From Pelagibacterales bacterium SAG-MED31 (GTDB taxonomy: Bacteria; Pseudomonadota; Alphaproteobacteria; HIMB59; GCA-002718135): a stretch of DNA of 41,592 bases. Every line of letters begins with the position of its first letter. Position 1 is the stretch's first letter. Below are positions 1 through 8,858 of this stretch, piece by piece. Where the stretch lies: positions 1 to 41,592 of the forward strand of contig JACWEB010000007.1 in NCBI GenBank assembly GCA_014653715.1, given 5' to 3'. Position numbers and translations under genes: made by a program. The notes beneath the pieces were generated by a model. It was not told the DNA's origin and made no database searches. It saw nothing but the letters and a program-made list of their open reading frames with translations.

Positions 1-252
1 CTCTTCTAATATATTAAATATCTTTTTAATGCTATTTAACTCTATTTCAATATTTTTAACGATGCTGGCATTGTTTGGGATAATAAAACTACCCCAACTT
101 TTACAGATGAAAGTATAAGATCTTCAGCTGGATTTGGTTTTAAATTTTATTCATTTATAGGGCCTATAGCCTTTACTTGGGGTTTCCCTATAGAAGATGA
201 AAGTTATGACATAAAAAGAATGTTTACTTTTTCTATAGGTAATATCAATTGA
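1..252 (+). CDS. bamA: Outer-membrane assembly protein BamA, C-terminal end (partial, frame apparently broken)
   Basis: From about position 40 the frame ending at the TGA at 250-252 encodes a typical last part of a BamA beta barrel: NDAGIVWDN, then SSAGFGFKFYSFIGPIAF and a closing FTFSIG strand. BamA folds proteins into the outer membrane, and its place just before skp and lpxD is the usual proteobacterial order. In the same frame there are stops at 7-9 and 37-39, while the frame starting at base 2 is open through this stretch. One extra T in the run at 53-57 would join that frame to the barrel end as SISIFFNDAG. So either a frameshift or a sequence error lies within the first 60 bases. Identity of the last 65 residues is fairly secure; the upstream part cannot be judged from 60 bases. 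Confidence 0.72.
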
Positions 253-776
253 TAAAAATTTATATATTTTTTTTTGCAACTTTGATTCTGTCTTTTAAAG
301 CTTATTCTACTAATATTGCAGTAATTGATATTAATTCTTTAATTAACAATTCAAAACAATTTATAGAAATTTCTACAAAGATTAATAATGCTCAAATTGA
401 ATATAAAGAAAAGTTTCAAAATACTGAAAAAAATCTATATGAAATAAAAGAAGAATTGGAAAATTTGAAGCTTATAATAAATCAAGATGAGTTTAATATA
501 AAAAAAGAAGAGTACTATAAAGAAGTTGCAAATTTTGAAAATGATGTAAATAATTTTAACAAACACTATGAAAGTGAAATAATCAATATTAAAAATAAAA
601 TCTTTGCAAAAATTTCTGAACTTATTCAAAAATATGCTGAGTCAAATCAAATTGATTTAATCCTTGAAAAGAATCAATATTTAATAGCAGCAGAAAAAAT
701 AAATATTAGTGAAGATATTTTTGCAAAACTAAATGAATTAAAATTAGATTTAAAATTTCAAAAATATGAAAATTAA
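249..776 (+). CDS. skp: Periplasmic chaperone Skp/OmpH family
   Basis: A 175-residue secreted coiled-coil protein. Residues 1-20 form a signal peptide (Lys at position 3, hydrophobic core IYIFFFATLILSF, likely cleavage after AYS). The mature protein opens with NIAVIDINSLINNS, the usual Skp/OmpH beginning, followed by a long charged helical stretch at about residues 40-130 that would form the tentacles. Skp carries unfolded outer-membrane proteins through the periplasm to BamA. The start is TTG at 249-251, overlapping the bamA stop by four bases (TTGA), so translation is probably coupled. Length matches the family. The next gene, lpxD, overlaps its 3' end by 11 bases. Confidence 0.88.
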   Translation: MIKIYIFFFATLILSFKAYSTNIAVIDINSLINNSKQFIEISTKINNAQIEYKEKFQNTEKNLYEIKEELENLKLIINQDEFNIKKEEYYKEVANFENDVNNFNKHYESEIINIKNKIFAKISELIQKYAESNQIDLILEKNQYLIAAEKINISEDIFAKLNELKLDLKFQKYEN

Positions 777-1752
777 TACTAAAGATATTAAAATATTATT
801 TTCTAATAATAATATTTCATACTTAACCAATTTACAAGATAATGATACTTTAGAATCTATTTGTTCTATTACTAATGCTGTTCCCAATTCTCTAATTTTT
901 TTATTTAATGAAAAGTATCTTAACGTACTTAACTCCACTAAAGCTAAATGTTGTGTTTTAAAAAAAGAATATCTAAATTTTTTGCCTAAAAAAATTAAAT
1001 ATATTGTTGTTGAAGATCCTTATTTAGTTTTTGCTCATTTAAGTAATATTTTTTATGAAGTTATTAAATCTAATGGTATGATTTCTAAAAATGTAATTGT
1101 AGATAATGGAACTCAAATAAATAAAAATGTTCAAATTGATAATTTCACTCAAATACACAAAAACTCCATAATTGAAAAAAATGTATTAATTGAGTCTAAT
1201 TGTACTATTGGCCCAAATGTTTATATTGCAGATAATGTTTCTATTTCTTCTAATTGTTCTTTATCAAATTGTATTATCGAAGAAAACACAATTATTAAAT
1301 CTGGAGTAGTTATAGGAGGAGAAGGTTTTGGATTTGAAATAAATTCTAAAAAAAGAATAAGACATTTTGGAAATGTTATCATTGGTAAAAATTGTTATAT
1401 TGGAGCTAATACATCAATAGATAGGGCGGTTCTTGAATCAACTATTATTTCTGATAATAGTAATTTAGATAATCTTATACAAATAGCTCATAATGTAAAA
1501 ATAGGTAAACATGCTGTTATAGCTGCTCAAGTAGGTATTGCTGGAAGTACTGTTATAGGTGATTATGTTAAGATAGGAGGTCAAGCTGGTGTATCAGGAC
1601 ATCTCTCTATTGGTGATAATGTAACAATAGCAGCGAAAAGTGGAGTAACAAAAAATTTAATAAATAATCAAATTGTTGCAGGTTTTCCTGCAATTGATAT
1701 AAAAAAATGGAAAAGAAATGTAATTAAATTTAATAAAACTGATGATAATTAA
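766..1752 (+). CDS. lpxD: UDP-3-O-(3-hydroxyacyl)glucosamine N-acyltransferase LpxD
   Basis: 328 residues. LpxD performs the third step of lipid A synthesis, adding a second hydroxyacyl chain from acyl carrier protein to UDP-3-O-acylglucosamine. Residues 1-100 are the less conserved uridine-binding part. From about 105 to 300 the protein is a left-handed beta helix of hexapeptide repeats (I/V-G-x-N patterns such as IGPNVYI and IGANTSI). The catalytic histidine is H242 in QIAHNVKIG, followed by the family motif VGIAGS. It starts inside the end of skp, and its own end overlaps fabZ by 11 bases, in the standard lpxD-fabZ-lpxA cluster. Confidence 0.95.
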   Translation: MKINTKDIKILFSNNNISYLTNLQDNDTLESICSITNAVPNSLIFLFNEKYLNVLNSTKAKCCVLKKEYLNFLPKKIKYIVVEDPYLVFAHLSNIFYEVIKSNGMISKNVIVDNGTQINKNVQIDNFTQIHKNSIIEKNVLIESNCTIGPNVYIADNVSISSNCSLSNCIIEENTIIKSGVVIGGEGFGFEINSKKRIRHFGNVIIGKNCYIGANTSIDRAVLESTIISDNSNLDNLIQIAHNVKIGKHAVIAAQVGIAGSTVIGDYVKIGGQAGVSGHLSIGDNVTIAAKSGVTKNLINNQIVAGFPAIDIKKWKRNVIKFNKTDDN

Positions 1753-2182
1753 TTTAGAAGAAATAAAGAATTTAATTCCGCATAGAAATCCTTTCTTATT
1801 TGTCGATAAATGTAAAATTATAGAACCGGGAAAAAAAGGTCTGTCAGAAAGATTTTTTTCAAAGGATGAATATTTTTTTGAAGGCCACTTCCCAGGGAAT
1901 CCTATTGTGCCTGGGGTAATTATAGTAGAAGCTATGGCTCAAACAGCAGGAATTGTGGTTTCCCATCAATTTAGAGATATAAAAGATAAATCTGTTTTAT
2001 TTATGAGTGTCAATAAAGCAAAATTTAGAAAACCAATATTGCCTAATCAGAATATTTCTTTTGAAGTTAATTACCTAAATAAAGTAAAAGATGTTTATAA
2101 ATTTCAAGGATCGGCATTTTATGAAAGCACAAGAGTAGCTGAAACAGAATTCACTGCAATGATAACAATTGGAAAGAAATAG
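1742..2182 (+). CDS. fabZ: 3-hydroxyacyl-[acyl-carrier-protein] dehydratase FabZ
   Basis: 146 residues with a single hot-dog fold. FabZ removes water from 3-hydroxyacyl-ACP in fatty acid elongation, drawing on the same hydroxyacyl-ACP pool that LpxA and LpxD use for lipid A. The active-site motif is complete: H49 in FEGHFPGNP and E63 in IVEAMAQTAG. N-terminal IPHRNPFLFVD is also characteristic. It overlaps lpxD by 11 bases. After it there is a 52-bp AT-rich gap before lpxA with no convincing promoter or hairpin. Confidence 0.96.
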   Translation: MIINLEEIKNLIPHRNPFLFVDKCKIIEPGKKGLSERFFSKDEYFFEGHFPGNPIVPGVIIVEAMAQTAGIVVSHQFRDIKDKSVLFMSVNKAKFRKPILPNQNISFEVNYLNKVKDVYKFQGSAFYESTRVAETEFTAMITIGKK

Positions 2183-2234
2183 TTTGAAATAAAATAAATA
2201 TATAAATTTCCTTAAAATTTTATAAAGATTATCT

Positions 2235-3005
2235 ATGAATTCAAGTCATATTTCGCCTTCAGCAAAAATTCATCCTTCAGTGAAAATTGGTCCTTATTGT
2301 ACAATAGGGGACAATGTTGAAATAGATGAAAATAGTATCCTTCACTCACATATTGCCATCTCTGGTTTTACAAAAATTGGAAAAAATAATGTATTTTTCC
2401 CATTTTCTTCAATAGGTAGTGATCCTCAAGATTTAAAATATAATGGAGAGAAAAGTTTTTTAGTTATTGGAAATAATAATACATTTAGAGAAAATGTTAC
2501 AGTCAATCCAGGCACGAAAGGTGGAGGTTTATATACTCGTATAGAAAATGATTGTTTATTTATGGTAGGGTCTCACATAGCTCACGATTGTATAATTGGC
2601 TCAAATGTTATTTTAGCTAATAATGCTACACTAGCAGGTCATGTCGAAATAGATAACAGCTCAATTATTGGGGGTAATTCAGCAATTCACCAATTTGTTA
2701 AGGTAGGTAAAAATGCTATGGTTGGTGGTATGAGTGGATTAGAAAAAAACCTTATCCCCTATGGCCTTTATATTGGTATACGTTCAAATCTAAAAGGTTT
2801 AAATTTAATAGGACTTAAAAGAAAGGGCTTAAATAATAATAAAATTAAAAACTTAAACCATTTTATTGAAAATATTTTTGATAAAAATGACTCAATTGAA
2901 AATAATTTGAATAAAATAAGTAATGATATTAAGTTAATTGATGAAGTCATAGAAATAATAAATTTCATAGCAAAATCAAACCAAAGAGGCTTAGTAACTT
3001 TATAA
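2235..3005 (+). CDS. lpxA: UDP-N-acetylglucosamine O-acyltransferase LpxA
   Basis: 256 residues. LpxA starts lipid A synthesis by moving a 3-hydroxyacyl group from ACP onto the 3-hydroxyl of UDP-GlcNAc. Hexapeptide repeats run from residue 6 to about 180. The family signatures are DPQDLKY (residues 63-69), FRENVTVNPGT and the catalytic H117 in SHIAHDC. The C-terminal 70 residues are the helical domain of the trimer. Length matches the family. The stop codon lies two bases before lpxI, consistent with one transcript through lpxB. Confidence 0.96.
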   Translation: MNSSHISPSAKIHPSVKIGPYCTIGDNVEIDENSILHSHIAISGFTKIGKNNVFFPFSSIGSDPQDLKYNGEKSFLVIGNNNTFRENVTVNPGTKGGGLYTRIENDCLFMVGSHIAHDCIIGSNVILANNATLAGHVEIDNSSIIGGNSAIHQFVKVGKNAMVGGMSGLEKNLIPYGLYIGIRSNLKGLNLIGLKRKGLNNNKIKNLNHFIENIFDKNDSIENNLNKISNDIKLIDEVIEIINFIAKSNQRGLVTL

Positions 3006-3007
3006 AA

Positions 3008-3823
3008 ATGTCTAAAATTGGAATTATATCTGGTGGAGGAAAATTACCTGTTTTGATAGGAAGAAATCTATTAAAAAAAAATTATGATGTAACTTTTTTT
3101 GTAATAAAAGATACTTTCAATAAGAAAATTTATTCAAATTTAAAAACAATAGAAATAGAGTTAAATAGCATTAAAAAGATATTTAATATATTAGAAGAGA
3201 ATAAAATTAATAAAATAATTTTAGCAGGAAATATAGCAAGGCCTAGCTTAAAAGATGTAAATTTTGATTTTGAAACAATTAAATTCGCTAAAAAACTTTT
3301 ATTAAATAAAAAAGGTGATAATGAATTGTTAATTGCAATTACTAAATTATTTCAAGATAAAGGTTTTCAATATTTAGACTGGAAAGATTATTGTCCTGAA
3401 TTATTTTCGAATAATAATAAATTAACGATTAAAATACCTTCTACAGAAGCTAATTTAAATTTATCCAAAGGATTAAAAATTTTTAAAAATTATGGTAATT
3501 TAGATATTGGACAAAGTTTAATTGTTCAAAATGAAATTGTGCTTGGGCTTGAGGCTGCAGAGGGCACAGATAAATTAATTATCAGATGTCATGAATTAAA
3601 AAAGAAAGGTGATAAGGGAATTTTGATTAAAGCCTCCAAGTATAATCAAAGTAATATTTTAGATATACCAACAATTGGGGCACAAACTTTACAGCTACTG
3701 ATAAATAATGATTATGAAGGTGTGTTTATTGAAAAAAATAATTGTTTAATTATTGATAAGGATGAAACTATTAGTTTAGCAAATAGTGCAAACTTATTTA
3801 TTTCCACATTTGAAAAAAATTGA
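3008..3823 (+). CDS. lpxI: UDP-2,3-diacylglucosamine pyrophosphatase LpxI
   Basis: 271 residues of the LpxI (formerly DUF1009) family. It hydrolyses UDP-2,3-diacylglucosamine to lipid X and UMP, the step done by LpxH in gammaproteobacteria; alphaproteobacteria typically carry LpxI. N-terminal GIISGGGKLPVLIGRN and the middle LAGNIARPSLKD are family features, as is the C-terminal QTLQLLINNDYEG region preceded by DIPTIG. Position between lpxA and lpxB is the usual one and strongly supports the call. It overlaps lpxB by four bases (TTGA), with the lpxB TTG inside its own final codons. Confidence 0.93.
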   Translation: MSKIGIISGGGKLPVLIGRNLLKKNYDVTFFVIKDTFNKKIYSNLKTIEIELNSIKKIFNILEENKINKIILAGNIARPSLKDVNFDFETIKFAKKLLLNKKGDNELLIAITKLFQDKGFQYLDWKDYCPELFSNNNKLTIKIPSTEANLNLSKGLKIFKNYGNLDIGQSLIVQNEIVLGLEAAEGTDKLIIRCHELKKKGDKGILIKASKYNQSNILDIPTIGAQTLQLLINNDYEGVFIEKNNCLIIDKDETISLANSANLFISTFEKN

Positions 3824-4950
3824 TACAAAACAAAAAAATATTTATTTGTTGCACTGAACAATCTGGAGAAAATATTGCATATAATATTTGTAAAAAACTT
3901 AAAAAATATAATTATCAAATAGACGGTGTGGGTGGATCATTATCTGAAAATTTTTTAACAAATAAATTTTTTGATATTAGTATCTTTAAATCTCTTGGAT
4001 TTATGGAAATAATTTTATCAATTCCAAAATTTATAAAAATTATAAATTTTTTATTTTTACAAATATTAAAAAATAATTATGATATAGTAATTCTTATTGA
4101 CTCACCAGATTTTAACTATCATTTAGCAAAGAAATTAAAACAAAATAAATTCAACAAGAAAATTATTCAAATTGTTGCTCCAACAGTATGGGCATGGAGA
4201 AAGGGAAGGGCAAAAAAATTTGCAAAAATTTATGATGAATTATTTACTCTATTTAAATTTGAAAAACAATATTTTGAAAAATATGGATTAAAAACTACTT
4301 TCATTGGACATCCTGTTTCTCAAATTAATTCAAATATTATTAAATTAAATAAAGAAAAAAAATTTATCGCTTTTTTATTTGGAAGTAGAGAAAACGAAAT
4401 AAATAAACTTTATCCTTATTTTCAAAATATTCATGATGATTTGATCAAAAGTAATATTAATAAATATGAATTGTTTATTCCTACACTCCCGCATTTAAAA
4501 AATAAAATTGTAGAACTTACTAAAAATTGGAAAATTAATATATTGGTATCTGATGATCAAAAATTGAATGAAAGTTATTATAATGAAGTGTTTGTAAGTG
4601 TAACATGCTCTGGCACTGCTTCATTGGAGATATCAAAAAGAATGATACCTCAAATAATCATATATAAATTGAATTTTATAACCTTTTTTTTATTTTCATT
4701 TCTAATTAAAATTAGATTTGCGAATATTTTAAATATTTTAAATAATAAAATGATTATAACAGAAGTTGTAAATAATAATTTAAATAAAAAAAAATTACTT
4801 GCAGCTTTTAATCAACTCATATCTGATAAATCTTATAGAGAAAATCAAATCAAGAAAGTTAAAAAAAGTTTTAGTGAGATAGATAGTAACTCTAATCCCT
4901 ATGCAATTTGTGAGGATAGAATTATAAAAATTATTTCCAAAGCCAGTTGA
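3820..4950 (+). CDS. lpxB: Lipid-A-disaccharide synthase LpxB
   Basis: 376 residues, GT19 family glycosyltransferase at the inner face of the cytoplasmic membrane. It joins UDP-2,3-diacylglucosamine and lipid X to give the tetraacyl disaccharide. Visible features are the N-terminal CTEQSGE-N motif, [19 protein letters not shown], the [14 protein letters not shown] block, [17 protein letters not shown] and the late [10 protein letters not shown] donor-binding loop. The start is TTG at 3820, overlapping the lpxI stop. The last 20 bases overlap the 3' end of gltA on the other strand, so the two transcription units converge with no terminator between them. Confidence 0.94.
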   Translation: MIQNKKIFICCTEQSGENIAYNICKKLKKYNYQIDGVGGSLSENFLTNKFFDISIFKSLGFMEIILSIPKFIKIINFLFLQILKNNYDIVILIDSPDFNYHLAKKLKQNKFNKKIIQIVAPTVWAWRKGRAKKFAKIYDELFTLFKFEKQYFEKYGLKTTFIGHPVSQINSNIIKLNKEKKFIAFLFGSRENEINKLYPYFQNIHDDLIKSNINKYELFIPTLPHLKNKIVELTKNWKINILVSDDQKLNESYYNEVFVSVTCSGTASLEISKRMIPQIIIYKLNFITFFLFSFLIKIRFANILNILNNKMIITEVVNNNLNKKKLLAAFNQLISDKSYRENQIKKVKKSFSEIDSNSNPYAICEDRIIKIISKAS

Positions 4951-6280
4951 AAATAGATTTTTTCTCTCTTGTGGCTTCTTTTTGGAACTCTCTAGCTTTT
5001 TCTCCTAAATATAGTTGTCTAGGTCGACCAATCTTATTTATAGGATCTTCAATCATTTCTTTCCACTGCGATATCCAACCAACAGTTCTGCCTATTGCAA
5101 ACAATACAGTAAACATACTCGTTGGAAATCCTAAAGCTTTAAGGATAATCCCTGAGTAAAAATCAACATTAGGGAATAGTTTTTTTTCAATAAAATATTC
5201 ATCCTTAAGAGCTATCTTTTCTAATTCAATGGCGATTTTTAAGAGTGGATCATCAAGTTTATTTAACTCTTCTAGCACCTCGTGAGCACTTTCTTTCATT
5301 ACACTTGCTCTAGGATCATAATTTTTATAAACTCTGTGTCCAAAACCCATTAATCTGAAAGGATCATTTTTGTCTTTTGCCTTATTTATAAATTTAGGTA
5401 TGTTTTGAACATCTTCTATTTCTTCGAGCATCTTAATTACAGCTTCATTTGCTCCTCCATGAGCTGGTCCCCATAAAGATGCAATTCCTGCTGCAATACA
5501 TGCAAATGGATTTGCTCCTGACGATCCAGCAAGTCTTACTGTTGAAGTAGATGCGTTTTGTTCATGATCAGCATGTAAAATAAAAAATCTATCCATAGCC
5601 TGAACAATTTTAGGACTAATTTTGAATTCTTCAGTTGGTACTGAAAAAGTCATATAAAGAAAATTTTCTGCATAAGATAAATCATTCCTTGGATATACAA
5701 AAGGTTGCCCAATAGAATATTTGTAAGCCATAGCTCCAATAGTTGGTATTTTAGCAATTAATCTATGACATGCTACCATTCTTTGATTTATATCAGAAAA
5801 GTCAGTACTATCATGATAAAATGCAGATAGAGCGCCTACAACCCCTACCATAATTGCCATTGGATGAGCATCTCTCCTAAAACCCCTGTATAAATGTACT
5901 AGTTGCTCATGCAACATTGTATGATTTATAATTACATTTATAAATTTTTTTTTATCCTCTGAGGATGGTAACTCTCCATGCAATAATAAATAACAAACTT
6001 CTAAAAATTCACTGCTACTTGCAAGATCATGAATATTATAGCCTCTATGTCTTAAAATCCCTTTGTTTCCATCAATATATGTTATTGAAGAGTCACAGGA
6101 TGCGGTAGATGTAAATCCTGGATCATAAGTAAACATTCCAGTTTCTGAATAAAGTTTTCTAATATCTAAAACATCTGGGCCGTCACTACCTTTGATAACA
6201 GGAAGCTCATAAGATTTACCAGTTTCATTATTAAATAATGTAAAAGAACTTTTTTGTTTATTATCTTCGTAATCTGCCAT
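4931..6280 (-). CDS. gltA: Citrate synthase (type II)
   Basis: 449 residues. It condenses acetyl-CoA and oxaloacetate to citrate, the entry to the TCA cycle fed by the pyruvate dehydrogenase encoded further along. The three catalytic regions are present: [19 protein letters not shown] and the later VDFYSGI aspartate. [19 protein letters not shown] is the classic central signature. The N-terminal beta domain with the Gly-Asp-Gly-Pro-Asp-Val patch is that of the longer bacterial NADH-sensitive type. It lies one base after gltX and is the last gene of the lexA-gltX-gltA unit. Confidence 0.96.
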   Translation of the reverse strand: MADYEDNKQKSSFTLFNNETGKSYELPVIKGSDGPDVLDIRKLYSETGMFTYDPGFTSTASCDSSITYIDGNKGILRHRGYNIHDLASSSEFLEVCYLLLHGELPSSEDKKKFINVIINHTMLHEQLVHLYRGFRRDAHPMAIMVGVVGALSAFYHDSTDFSDINQRMVACHRLIAKIPTIGAMAYKYSIGQPFVYPRNDLSYAENFLYMTFSVPTEEFKISPKIVQAMDRFFILHADHEQNASTSTVRLAGSSGANPFACIAAGIASLWGPAHGGANEAVIKMLEEIEDVQNIPKFINKAKDKNDPFRLMGFGHRVYKNYDPRASVMKESAHEVLEELNKLDDPLLKIAIELEKIALKDEYFIEKKLFPNVDFYSGIILKALGFPTSMFTVLFAIGRTVGWISQWKEMIEDPINKIGRPRQLYLGEKAREFQKEATREKKSIFNWLWK

Positions 6281-6281
6281 T

Positions 6282-7679
6282 TTAAATATTATATCTTTTA
6301 AGTCTTTCTAATGTTTTAGTTTTTCCTAATATCATGAATATATCTGTAATAGAAGGCCCATTATAATCATTAGTGAGTAAATACCTCACTGGTTTACCTA
6401 AAACTGGGAATTTAATATTATTTTTTTTTATAAATTCTTTAATCTCTAAATTTATATTTTCATATTCCCAATTATTAATATTTTTAATTAACTTTAAAAA
6501 ATCCTCATATATATAATTAAAATCTTGTTCAAAATTTTTATCAATTTTTTTTAAAAAATTATTAGAAAAATATATCTCAACAATATCAAGTAATTCAATA
6601 TATTTAGATATATCTTTTTTATAAACATTAAAAACTTTAAATAATTTTTCTTTATCAATATTTAATAATTTTTCTAACGCTGAATTTGATCTACAATATT
6701 CTTCAAAAATTTTAATATTAGTTTTGAGTCTCAAATAATGGTTGTTAAAGTAATCAAGTTTTTTATAGCTAAAAATACTGGCTGATTTTGATAAAGTTTT
6801 AATTTCAAATTTAGAAATTATATTTGCAAGTTCTATAATTTCATCATTTTGTTTTTTTGGCGACCAACCAAGTAAAATTAAATTATTGATTATAGCACTT
6901 GGCAAATAACCTTCATTTTTTAAATCTATTAAATTTACAGCACCATGTCTTTTTGATAATTTAGACCCATCTTCTCCATGGATTAATGGTATGTGTGCAT
7001 ATTCTGGAATTTCCCATTTCATATATTGATAAATAAATTTTTGACGAAAATAATTATTTAAGTGATCATCTCCTCTTATTATAAAATTTACCCCCAAGTC
7101 ATGATCATCAACAACAACAGATAGCATATAAGTAGGAGTATTATCTTTTCGAACAAGAACAAAATCATCTATTTCATAATTATTAACCTCAACTTGTCCC
7201 TGAATTAAATCTTTCAAAATTTCTTTACCAGTTGTTGGTATTTTAATTCTGATGACATATCCTATTTCAAGAGACTGAACCTTGTTATTATTTTCACAGG
7301 TAATACAGATTTTTTTTGTGTTAATTTCTCCAGAGTTAATTTTTTTTCTGCGTTCAGCTAACTCATCTTGACTACAGATGCACTTGTAAGCTTTTTTATT
7401 TTCTAACAAACTCTTAGCTACTTCTAAATGTCGGTTAATATTTAATGATTGAATTTGTAGGTTATTTTCCCATTCTATGCCTAACCATTTGAGGCTACTA
7501 ATAATATTTTTTTTATACTCTTCAGTTGATCTTTCTTTATCTGTGTCCTCAATTCGTAAGTATAATTTAGAGTTTGGGTGCTGCGATTTAAAAACATAGT
7601 TAATTAGAGCCGTTCTAGCACTCCCAATATGAAGATTTCCTGTTGGAGAAGGTGCGAACCTGGTAATATATACAGTCAT
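6282..7679 (-). CDS. gltX: Glutamyl-tRNA synthetase
   Basis: 465 residues, class I aminoacyl-tRNA synthetase charging tRNA-Glu. The HIGH motif is at residues 17-20 (NLHIGSART) and the KMSKS equivalent is KLSKRHG. A zinc site can form from CIC and CITC in the insertion between them (about residues 100-130). The C-terminal anticodon-binding half is lysine- and asparagine-rich, as expected at this base composition. The start ATG at 7677-7679 follows the lexA stop by 14 bases. Many alphaproteobacteria carry two GluRS paralogues, one acting on tRNA-Gln; the sequence here does not tell me which type this is. Confidence 0.94.
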   Translation of the reverse strand: MTVYITRFAPSPTGNLHIGSARTALINYVFKSQHPNSKLYLRIEDTDKERSTEEYKKNIISSLKWLGIEWENNLQIQSLNINRHLEVAKSLLENKKAYKCICSQDELAERRKKINSGEINTKKICITCENNNKVQSLEIGYVIRIKIPTTGKEILKDLIQGQVEVNNYEIDDFVLVRKDNTPTYMLSVVVDDHDLGVNFIIRGDDHLNNYFRQKFIYQYMKWEIPEYAHIPLIHGEDGSKLSKRHGAVNLIDLKNEGYLPSAIINNLILLGWSPKKQNDEIIELANIISKFEIKTLSKSASIFSYKKLDYFNNHYLRLKTNIKIFEEYCRSNSALEKLLNIDKEKLFKVFNVYKKDISKYIELLDIVEIYFSNNFLKKIDKNFEQDFNYIYEDFLKLIKNINNWEYENINLEIKEFIKKNNIKFPVLGKPVRYLLTNDYNGPSITDIFMILGKTKTLERLKRYNI

Positions 7680-7693
7680 TTCTAAAATGACTA

Positions 7694-8335
7694 TTAATTA
7701 TATTTTCTTATAATGCCAGATAAAGTACCTTGTATTTGCACATCTCCAAGATCATGCTCTTTTGTGTCATATGCTTTATTTGCAGGTATTAGGTATATTT
7801 TTTGATTTGTCATCTTGATTATTTTTAAGGTTATTTCGTTATCTAAAGTCAGTATAGCTGCAATTTTACCATTTTCAGCCGAAGTTGTTTTTTTGATGAT
7901 CGCAATATCTCCATCAAAAATACCCTCATCTATCATTGATAAACCTTTTACTTTTAATCCAAAATAAGTAGAATTTTTACTAACAAGAGATCTAGGGATA
8001 GAAATCATGGACTCTGATGAATTTATTGCCTCTATTGCTTCACCTGCAGCTATAGATCCAAGTAAGGGAATGTTCATGAAGCTCTCATTATTTGATGAAT
8101 TAATCATATTTACATTATTGTTGGGGAGATTTTTAGTAATTTCCATTGCTCTTGCTTTATGTTTTAGACGTTTAATGTATCCACGTTGCTCTAAACTAGT
8201 GATTAATCTATGAATTCCTGATTTAGATTTTAAGTTAACTGCATTTTTCATTTCTTCAAAGGAGGGGGATATGTCATTTGATGAAATATAGTTATTTAAA
8301 TAAACAAATAATTCTTTTTGTTTTTTTGTAAGCAT
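7694..8335 (-). CDS. lexA: SOS repressor LexA
   Basis: 213 residues. The N-terminal winged helix (about 1-65: LTKKQKELFVYL, SPSFEEM, SGIHRLITSLEQRGYI) binds the SOS box. The C-terminal S24-type domain self-cleaves when RecA is activated: the scissile pair is A97-G98 in SIAAGEA, with nucleophile S133 in KGLSMIDEG and K171 in ITLKII. The start fits the family N-terminus exactly. The alphaproteobacterial operator GTTC-N7-GTTC lies four bases in front of the ATG, so lexA is almost certainly self-repressed, and gltX and gltA downstream may be partly under the same control. Confidence 0.95.
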   Translation of the reverse strand: MLTKKQKELFVYLNNYISSNDISPSFEEMKNAVNLKSKSGIHRLITSLEQRGYIKRLKHKARAMEITKNLPNNNVNMINSSNNESFMNIPLLGSIAAGEAIEAINSSESMISIPRSLVSKNSTYFGLKVKGLSMIDEGIFDGDIAIIKKTTSAENGKIAAILTLDNEITLKIIKMTNQKIYLIPANKAYDTKEHDLGDVQIQGTLSGIIRKYN

Positions 8336-8339
8336 ATAT

Positions 8340-8354
8340 GTTCTATATATGTTC
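8340..8354 (-). promoter_or_regulatory. LexA operator (SOS box, GTTC-N7-GTTC) of lexA
   Basis: On the + strand GTTC at 8340-8343, seven bases TATATAT, GTTC at 8351-8354; on the lexA coding strand it reads GAAC-N7-GAAC. This exactly matches the direct-repeat SOS box known from alphaproteobacteria. It ends four bases before the lexA start codon. Occupancy would block both RNA polymerase and any ribosome-binding position, giving autorepression. Confidence 0.93.
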
Positions 8355-8372
8355 TCTTATGAATAAAAACAA
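8344..8372 (-). promoter_or_regulatory. Predicted lexA promoter embedding the SOS box, near-leaderless
   Basis: On the coding strand a -35 TTGTTT (8367-8372) is followed after 17 bases by a -10 TATATA (8344-8349), the latter lying in the spacer of the SOS box. A start seven or eight bases further would fall at about 8336-8338, one to three bases before the ATG. This suggests a leaderless or near-leaderless lexA mRNA. The -10 and -35 are each only partly consensus, so this is a prediction from spacing and position. Confidence 0.5.
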
Positions 8373-8390
8373 CTCTTTTTTTCAATTTTT

Positions 8391-8858
8391 CTAAATTTGA
8401 AAATTGCTTGATTTACCGCCTTTTTTTGAGACTAATTTAATATTTTTGATTGTAATCGATTTATTTAAGTATTTACACATATCATAAATTGTTAAACAAC
8501 TTACTGACACTGCAGTCAAAGCTTCCATTTCAACCCCAGTTTTAGAGCTAGTTTGCACTTTTGCTGTTACCTTTAATGAATTCGTTTTAATATTTTTTTT
8601 TATTTCAACATTAACAGAATCAATTGGAATATTATGACATAAAGGTATTAATCTTGATGTTTCTTTTGCTCCCATAATCCCAGCAATAATAGCGATATTT
8701 TTTATACTTCCTTTTTTTGATTTGAGTTTTTCAATTTTTTTAAAAGTTATTTTATCAAAAACTACCTCTCCTTGAGCTACGGCAATTCTTGTTGTTATAT
8801 GTTTATTTGCAACATCAACCATAATTGGATTGTTTTTTTTATCTAAATGACTAACCAT
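8391..8858 (-). CDS. moaC: Cyclic pyranopterin monophosphate synthase MoaC
   Basis: MoaC forms cyclic pyranopterin monophosphate in molybdenum cofactor synthesis. The sequence has MVDVANK near the N-terminus, the active-site LCHNIPIDSV and the KTGVEMEALTAVSVSCLTIYD signature. I chose the ATG at 8858, giving 155 residues, because MVSHLDKKNNPIMVDV matches the usual N-terminus; the frame stays open to an earlier ATG at 8894, which would add 12 unusual residues and overlap trpC by 44 bases rather than 8. In many alphaproteobacteria moeA follows between moaC and lexA; here it is absent and only the 55-bp lexA promoter region follows. Confidence 0.93.
   Translation of the reverse strand: MVSHLDKKNNPIMVDVANKHITTRIAVAQGEVVFDKITFKKIEKLKSKKGSIKNIAIIAGIMGAKETSRLIPLCHNIPIDSVNVEIKKNIKTNSLKVTAKVQTSSKTGVEMEALTAVSVSCLTIYDMCKYLNKSITIKNIKLVSKKGGKSSNFQI

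Noticed and set aside
4940-4977. AAGCCA/TGGCTT inverted repeat at the lpxB/gltA junction as a terminator
   Set aside because: Only six pairs with a loop of about 26 bases, and it lies inside gltA codons; too weak for an intrinsic terminator.
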